From the NCBI GenBank assembly GCA_903907815.1, contig CAIVPM010000193.1, forward strand, positions 1 to 46,547: DNA of 46,547 nucleotides, in the 5' to 3' direction. The notes under the pieces are model-generated. The model did not search any database. It saw only the letters and a list, made by a program, of their open reading frames with translations, and was not told the origin of the DNA. Numbering within the stretch: the first letter of the stretch is position 1; each line of letters opens with the position of its first letter. This DNA is from an uncultured Chitinophagaceae bacterium. GTDB lineage: Bacteria; Bacteroidota; Bacteroidia; Chitinophagales; Chitinophagaceae. This document shows, piece after piece, positions 41,894-46,547 of this stretch. The position numbers and the translations under genes are program-made.

Positions 41894-44011
41894 TTATCGG
41901 AGCAAATGGAAGGTGATAAAACTAATACCATAGGCTAATAAAGTCATATAAGCGAACTGAAAGGCTGGCCATTTCCAGCTCTTTGTTTCTCTTTTTACAA
42001 CTGCCAGTGTGCTCATACATTGCATAGCAAATAAATAAAACATCATTAGCGATAAGGAGGTGGCTAAAGAGTATACTTTTTTACCTTCATCATCTACCTG
42101 CGCCTGCATCTTTTCTCTTAACGACGATTTGTTATTTTCTTCCACACTATACAAGGTGGCCATGGTGCCTACAAATACTTCTCTTGCTGCAAAGGAAGAT
42201 ATTAGTGCAATGCCTATTTTCCAGTCGAACCCTAATGGTTTTATGGCAGGTTCAATTGTTCTTCCCATAATACCGGCATAGGAATGTTTTAATTTTTCGG
42301 AAGAAAGATTTCTTTGTAATGAATCTTTTTGCAATGGATGTTGTGCTATTTCCTGCTGATATTTCTTTTCTATTGATGCAAAAGAATTGCCCGGACCATA
42401 ACTGGATAAAAACCATAATACCAGGCTGATAATCATGATAATTTTTCCTGCATCCATTATAAATACCTTTACCTTTTCGAACATGGTAATATAGATATTC
42501 TTTAGCTGCGGCATTCTATAAATAGGAAGCTCCAGTATAAAAAAGCTCTTCTCTTTTATGTGTACAAACTTGCTGATGATATAGCTTACTACTAATGCAC
42601 CAAAGATGCCGGTAAGGTATAAACCCATCATGACTAATCCTTGCAGACTAAGAAATCCCAGGTAGTATTTGTTTTCTATAGATAAGGAGATAAGAATGGT
42701 AAATACTGGTAAGCGGGCGCTACAACTCATTAATGGAGTAATGAGAATAGTAAGTAACCGTTCCTTTTTGTTTTCAATGTTTCTGGTAGTCATGATGGCA
42801 GGAACTGCACAGGCAAAGCCACTGATCATAGGCATGAGGCTTTTACCGTTTAGTCCGGTTTTGCGCATCAGCTTATCACTCAGAAAACTTATTCTGGCCA
42901 TGTAGCCACTGTCTTCCAGAATAGTTATTAATCCGAAGAGAATCATTATCTGTGGAACAAATACAACTATTCCACTAAGGCCAGCCATGATACCTTTTGT
43001 AAATAGATTGCTCCACCAGGTTTCGGGCAGAAAGGCATCTACATAGTTGGTAAGGTTATTAAAGCCAGCTTCTATCCAGTTCATAGGATATTGTGCCAGC
43101 CAGAATACACTCTGGAATAAGGTGAATAATACCGTAAGTAAAATCAAGTATCCCCAGAAACGATGCAGTAGAACATTATCTATTTTATCGGTAAATATCT
43201 TTTTATCCTCGGGATGAGGCTCTACCACATTCCTTTTTATCAGCTCTCTTATCTTCTGATAACGCATCAATACATCATCGGCCTGCGTTTTAATAGGATT
43301 AAAGTTATTGTTCTTCTCTACCTTTTCAATATTTTCCTGCAGTTGATCATTTAAAGGAAAATGCTCATGATTAATTAGGTAATGTATTGCCCGGTAATTT
43401 GAAGCACCCGGAATCAGCTGCTGTAATTGATGAATAGAATCTGGAGCAATAGACTTTACATCTATAAAATCGGGCTTCGGCTGGTACGTTTCTACCGAAT
43501 TACAAATTTGAGTGATTACTTTTTTAAAGTTGGAAACCCCTTTATTCTTTCTTGGGTTAACGGCAACTACCGGCACGCCGAGATCTTTCTGTAATCCATC
43601 AATATCGATGATGATGCCTTTGCTTGCGGCAATATCATTCATGGTTAATACCAATACTACTGGTATCTTGAGATCAAGAATCTGACTACAGAACAGCAGG
43701 TTTCTTTTTAAGTTACTGGCATCGGCCACCAGGATAATAATATCAGGCTTTTCCAGATCATCTTCGTGCATTAAAACTTTGTAAGCCACCCATTCATCGC
43801 TACGGCGAGGATAAAGGGAGTAAGTGCCTGGTAAATCAATCAGGTTGGCCGTTATCTGTTCATTAACCTCGAGTGTACCAGTCTTTTTATCAACGGTAAC
43901 TCCGGGAAAATTGCCCACCTTTTGATTCAATCCTGTAAGGAGGTTAAACAAAGATGTTTTACCACTATTCGGATTGCCGACCAATGCAATATGGAAGTTT
44001 TTTTTATTCAC
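41894..44011 (-). CDS. feoB: ferrous iron transporter FeoB
   Basis: FeoB imports Fe2+ across the inner membrane. The ~705-aa protein has an N-terminal GTPase: G1 GNPNSGKTS, G3 LIDLPGTYSLYPRR and G4 NDIAASK-like LTMND; then the gate-type membrane domain with GFACAVPAIMTTRNI and about ten hydrophobic helices. The GTG at 44011 (VNKKNFHIALVGNPN) is the likely start; a TTG four codons further upstream is possible. No FeoA or FeoC gene is adjacent. Standalone on the minus strand, divergent from ispH across a 170-bp spacer. Confidence 0.93.
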   Translation of the reverse strand: MNKKNFHIALVGNPNSGKTSLFNLLTGLNQKVGNFPGVTVDKKTGTLEVNEQITANLIDLPGTYSLYPRRSDEWVAYKVLMHEDDLEKPDIIILVADASNLKRNLLFCSQILDLKIPVVLVLTMNDIAASKGIIIDIDGLQKDLGVPVVAVNPRKNKGVSNFKKVITQICNSVETYQPKPDFIDVKSIAPDSIHQLQQLIPGASNYRAIHYLINHEHFPLNDQLQENIEKVEKNNNFNPIKTQADDVLMRYQKIRELIKRNVVEPHPEDKKIFTDKIDNVLLHRFWGYLILLTVLFTLFQSVFWLAQYPMNWIEAGFNNLTNYVDAFLPETWWSNLFTKGIMAGLSGIVVFVPQIMILFGLITILEDSGYMARISFLSDKLMRKTGLNGKSLMPMISGFACAVPAIMTTRNIENKKERLLTILITPLMSCSARLPVFTILISLSIENKYYLGFLSLQGLVMMGLYLTGIFGALVVSYIISKFVHIKEKSFFILELPIYRMPQLKNIYITMFEKVKVFIMDAGKIIMIISLVLWFLSSYGPGNSFASIEKKYQQEIAQHPLQKDSLQRNLSSEKLKHSYAGIMGRTIEPAIKPLGFDWKIGIALISSFAAREVFVGTMATLYSVEENNKSSLREKMQAQVDDEGKKVYSLATSLSLMMFYLFAMQCMSTLAVVKRETKSWKWPAFQFAYMTLLAYGISFITFHLLR

Positions 44012-44181
44012 AAAGAGCCGCAAATGTAATAGGTTAATAATGCTAAAGATTACTATTTGAGGAAAACTGCTTATACAATCAGGAAATCGTTTAGTAGGAT
44101 ATAAGAAAGGCGAATATCTGAATTAGTAAATGACAAACACCCAATCTCCGTATTTTCGCATCGCTGTAAAAGCATTCTAAC

Positions 44182-45420
44182 ATGAAAAAATTTGTAGTTC
44201 CCAACATCTATAAGAGCGATATTATTTCGGCTATTAAAACAAAAAGAAAGGAGGAAGATAAACTTAAGAAGGATTTTAGTCCTACCCTTCTGGATCTGGG
44301 AACAGTACAGATTTATCTTGCCCGTCATTTTGGATTTTGTTATGGTGTAGAAAATGCTATAGAAATTGCCTTTAATACCATTGATGAGAATCCTGGCAAA
44401 AGGATATTTCTTTTAAGCGAAATGATTCATAACCCACAGGTAAATGCTGACTTGAAAGATAGAGGCATAGTTTTTTTACAAGATACTTATGGCAAACAGA
44501 TTATCCCTTTTGAAGAAATTACTGGTGACGACATAGTATTGATTCCTGCTTTTGGAACAACACTTGATATTGAAGAGAAGCTAAGAAATAAGGGTATTGC
44601 AGTTGAGAAATACAATACTACCTGTCCTTTTGTAGAAAAGGTATGGAACAGAAGTCAGCAGGTTGCCATTAAGGGTTATTCTATTATTATTCATGGCAAA
44701 CCAAAACACGAGGAAACCAGAGCTACATTTTCTCATGCTGCCTCTTTTGCGCCATCTGTAATTGTAAACGACATGAAGGAAGCAGAACTTCTTGCTATGT
44801 ATATTACCGGTAAGAAATCTTCGGCAGAGTTTGAGGTAGATTTTAAAGGGAGATACTCTCCAGGTTTTAATGTGGAAACCGATTTACAAAGAGTGGGTGT
44901 TGTAAATCAAACTACCCAGTTAGCATCCGAAACCCAGGCTATTTCTGATTATATAAAGCAGACTATTATTAGTTATTATAACCTAACAGAAGTAACCATC
45001 TCGGAAAGGTTTGCAGATACCAGAGATACACTTTGTTATGCTACCAACGACAATCAGACCGCTGTAGCAAAGATGCTGGAAACGCCTTCCGATATTGCTA
45101 TTGTAATTGGTGGGTATAATAGTAGTAATACTTCTCATCTGGTAGAATTATGCGAAAAAAAACTACCTGCCTATTTTATCAATTCAGCTAACGATATTAT
45201 AAATCAATATACTATTAATACCTGCAACTGGAGAACGAAAGAAGTAACTACAATAGAAAACTTTATACCAGGAATTAATCCGGTAAAAATATTAATTACC
45301 AGCGGCGCAAGTTGCCCCGATATTCTGGTAGAAGAAGTAATAGATAAAATTGCTGCGCTCTATTCCGTAACAGAAACACTGGAAAAAGTAAAAGAACAGT
45401 GGATAGAAACTATCCAGTAA
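44182..45420 (+). CDS. ispH: 4-hydroxy-3-methylbut-2-enyl diphosphate reductase
   Basis: IspH is the last enzyme of the MEP route to isoprenoids; a 4Fe-4S cluster reduces HMBPP to IPP and DMAPP. The three cluster cysteines are C53 (FGFCYGVENA), C148 (NTTCPFVEKVW) and C285 (DTLCYATNDNQ). HNPQVNADL and NQTTQLASETQ are also conserved. At 412 aa it is about 100 residues longer than the E. coli form: ~43 extra N-terminal residues and insertions in the middle (around 205-232). I recall such long forms in Bacteroidota. It converges with the small lipoprotein gene; their stop codons abut. Confidence 0.94.
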   Translation: MKKFVVPNIYKSDIISAIKTKRKEEDKLKKDFSPTLLDLGTVQIYLARHFGFCYGVENAIEIAFNTIDENPGKRIFLLSEMIHNPQVNADLKDRGIVFLQDTYGKQIIPFEEITGDDIVLIPAFGTTLDIEEKLRNKGIAVEKYNTTCPFVEKVWNRSQQVAIKGYSIIIHGKPKHEETRATFSHAASFAPSVIVNDMKEAELLAMYITGKKSSAEFEVDFKGRYSPGFNVETDLQRVGVVNQTTQLASETQAISDYIKQTIISYYNLTEVTISERFADTRDTLCYATNDNQTAVAKMLETPSDIAIVIGGYNSSNTSHLVELCEKKLPAYFINSANDIINQYTINTCNWRTKEVTTIENFIPGINPVKILITSGASCPDILVEEVIDKIAALYSVTETLEKVKEQWIETIQ

Positions 45421-45588
45421 TTATTGTTTGAATTTAGGAGCGCTCTTAAATAGCTTTAATGCTTTAGGATCACCAGAAAGAATTCTTTCTGCCCCTACTG
45501 CTTTTCCATTAGCCGGACAACCCGATTTCTGAGTAGCGCAAGAACCCAATAGTATTCCGCCAGATAATAGAACAATTAATAAACGCAT
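45421..45588 (-). CDS. small lipoprotein, 55 aa
   Basis: A 55-codon ORF with ATG at 45588: MRLLIVLLSGGILLGSCATQ, with a clear lipobox LGSC and Cys17 as the lipidated residue, followed by KSGCPANGKAVGAERILSGD and a basic C terminus. Its stop codon abuts that of ispH. Upstream lies the ssb terminator, so it is transcribed separately from ssb. I do not recognise a named family; a small lipoprotein with the CPANGKAVGAE motif seems likely to be widespread in the family. Function unknown. Confidence 0.75.
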   Translation of the reverse strand: MRLLIVLLSGGILLGSCATQKSGCPANGKAVGAERILSGDPKALKLFKSAPKFKQ

Positions 45589-45616
45589 ATAAATTCTTTA
45601 GGACACAAATAAATAA

Positions 45617-45653
45617 AAAAGAGGTGGTATATCCATTATATACCACCTCTTTT
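45617..45653 (-). terminator. terminator of ssb
   Basis: GAGGTGGTATA (45621..45631) and TATACCACCTC (45639..45649) are complementary around a 7-nt loop and flanked by A/T runs on both sides. It lies 18 bp past the ssb stop and upstream of the small lipoprotein start. Confidence 0.88.
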
Positions 45654-45671
45654 AAGGAAATTTTATTCAGA

Positions 45672-46121
45672 TTAGAAAGGAAGGTCATCAATTGGCTCTG
45701 CCATTTCAGTTGGCGCAACCGATGAAGGATGACTTTGCTCTGCCACCATAGCAGTAGGATTTGAAACCTGAGAAGTAGCATAACCATTGGCTGCTCCCTC
45801 TACTGGTTTTGTACCTAATAACTGAACAGTATTCACTCTAAGCGTGATAACGCCTGTAGCTACTCCCTGAGGATTGGTATATACTCTTACATCAGGATTA
45901 CCTTCAACATACACCTGAGTGCCCTTCTTTAAATAAGGAGCAATAGCTGTTCTATCTGTCCAATAAGCACAATCAACCCAAATAGTTCTCTCTTTCTGAG
46001 TACCTTGAGCATCTTTAAATTTCTCGGTATGTGCTACCGTAAAATTAATAACATTTCTGCCATTAACGTTATTCACCAAAGCATCTTTGCCCAGATGACC
46101 AATAACATTTAACTTAATCAT
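45672..46121 (-). CDS. ssb: single-stranded DNA-binding protein
   Basis: SSB coats single-stranded DNA in replication and repair. The 149-aa protein has an N-terminal OB fold (MIKLNVIGHLGKDALVNNVN, VINFTVAHTEKF, ERTIWVDCAYW, YLKKGTQVYVEGNPDVR) up to about residue 110, a short variable linker, and the C-terminal acidic tip DDLPF that recruits partner proteins. The start ATG at 46121 matches the family. A -7-like TAATTTTG lies 39 bp upstream. Confidence 0.96.
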   Translation of the reverse strand: MIKLNVIGHLGKDALVNNVNGRNVINFTVAHTEKFKDAQGTQKERTIWVDCAYWTDRTAIAPYLKKGTQVYVEGNPDVRVYTNPQGVATGVITLRVNTVQLLGTKPVEGAANGYATSQVSNPTAMVAEQSHPSSVAPTEMAEPIDDLPF

Positions 46122-46547
46122 ATAATTACCATTTAACTTGTTTACTAAAATTATTTATTTCAAAATTACAGTTTAAAGAAATCCCTGACTTAAAAATATA
46201 TCCACGTTTTGAATAGTGGAAAAGGATTTAATAAATGAAAAGATTGTTTTTATGATGAATTATCTATTACATATAGTATAAAATACCCTGAGATTGCAGA
46301 AACAAAAATCCAGGTTTTAAGTGGACTGCTTTAAGGTAAGTGCTAAAAGTATTGATTTGCCGAAGGAAAGCTTTTTGCAGAAGTGCGTAAAGTTTTTTGG
46401 TGCTGTACTTGCTAAAGGCAAGACCCATTTATCGAGGAATATCCTGTGCTAAGAATGGTAAAACATTAATGCAAGTCATATATTCAATTTTTAAGAAGCC
46501 AAATCTAATTCTAATAAATGTAAGATGCAATATATTTTATTAAATAA
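46122..46547. other. spacer upstream of ssb, no gene seen
   Basis: Apart from a TAATTTTG (minus strand, 46161..46168) that could be the ssb -7 element, I find no supported gene, RNA or repeat in this stretch. Some CTTTA/CTTTC words recur at roughly 21-25 bp near 46370..46430 but not regularly. Confidence 0.5.

Noticed and set aside
46360-46440. A fifth 21-bp array upstream of ssb
   Set aside because: The recurring CTTTA/CTTTC words are spaced 25, 22 and 21 bp, too irregular to call.

Overview
This 46.5-kb window is an AT-rich chromosomal segment of a Bacteroidota bacterium, most likely Chitinophagaceae or a close relative. The grounds are a type IX secretion (T9SS) C-terminal sorting domain, PKD-domain lipoproteins, a futalosine-pathway menaquinone gene (mqnD), Bacteroidota-type promoters (TTTG, 19 bp, TAnnTTTG), few Shine-Dalgarno sites, and several TTG/GTG starts. 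No tRNA, rRNA, CRISPR array, prophage or intact insertion sequence was seen.

Layout. 1-2.2 kb: end of leuA and leuB (leucine synthesis), split by a small four-helix-bundle gene inside a 37-bp inverted repeat. 2.3-2.5 kb: a 202-bp structured repeat. 2.5-8.5 kb: a minus-strand defence cluster with an ABC-three-component set (SMEK nuclease-like protein, small middle component, DUF2326 ATPase) followed by a primase-helicase of TOTE type. 8.7-15.2 kb: a hypothetical protein, a GHL10 glycoside hydrolase, tryptophanase and MqnD, separated by long repeat-rich spacers. 15.5-19.1 kb: a T9SS-secreted adhesin-like protein, repeats, and a DUF6263-like exported protein. 19.2-23.1 kb: efp, accB, a second four-helix-bundle gene inside another inverted repeat, accC, and a LolD-like ABC ATPase. 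23.3-38 kb: mostly housekeeping and metabolic genes (DUF2795, EamA exporter, MBL hydrolase, helix-hairpin-helix protein, QueD, GH31, holin-like membrane protein, enoyl-CoA hydratase, B12-binding subunit, GT39, DCC1, HemN, DUF4160/DUF2442 pair, AlkD-like, CarA). 38-41 kb: a 21-bp repeat array and two paralogous PKD lipoproteins. 41-46 kb: DUF4783, FeoB, IspH, a 55-aa lipoprotein and SSB.

The most unusual content lies in and around the spacers. (1) Two four-helix-bundle genes (S23/IVP-like) interrupt two normally adjacent gene pairs, leuA/leuB and accB/accC. Each sits inside its own unrelated inverted repeat, so the pre-mRNA could fold into a stem with the ORF in the loop, the arrangement of 23S rRNA intervening sequences. 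(2) Two inverted copies of a 202-bp element share ends but have different, internally complementary stem arms, which is evidence for conserved structure. (3) Four arrays have a 21-bp period but unrelated consensus sequences. (4) A 186-bp imperfect palindrome looks MITE-like. (5) Spacers are assembled from simple 'words', often bordered by GAATACA. EF-P carries Arg at position 32 instead of the usual loop-tip Lys.

All calls come from reading the sequence and protein motifs; no database search was run.
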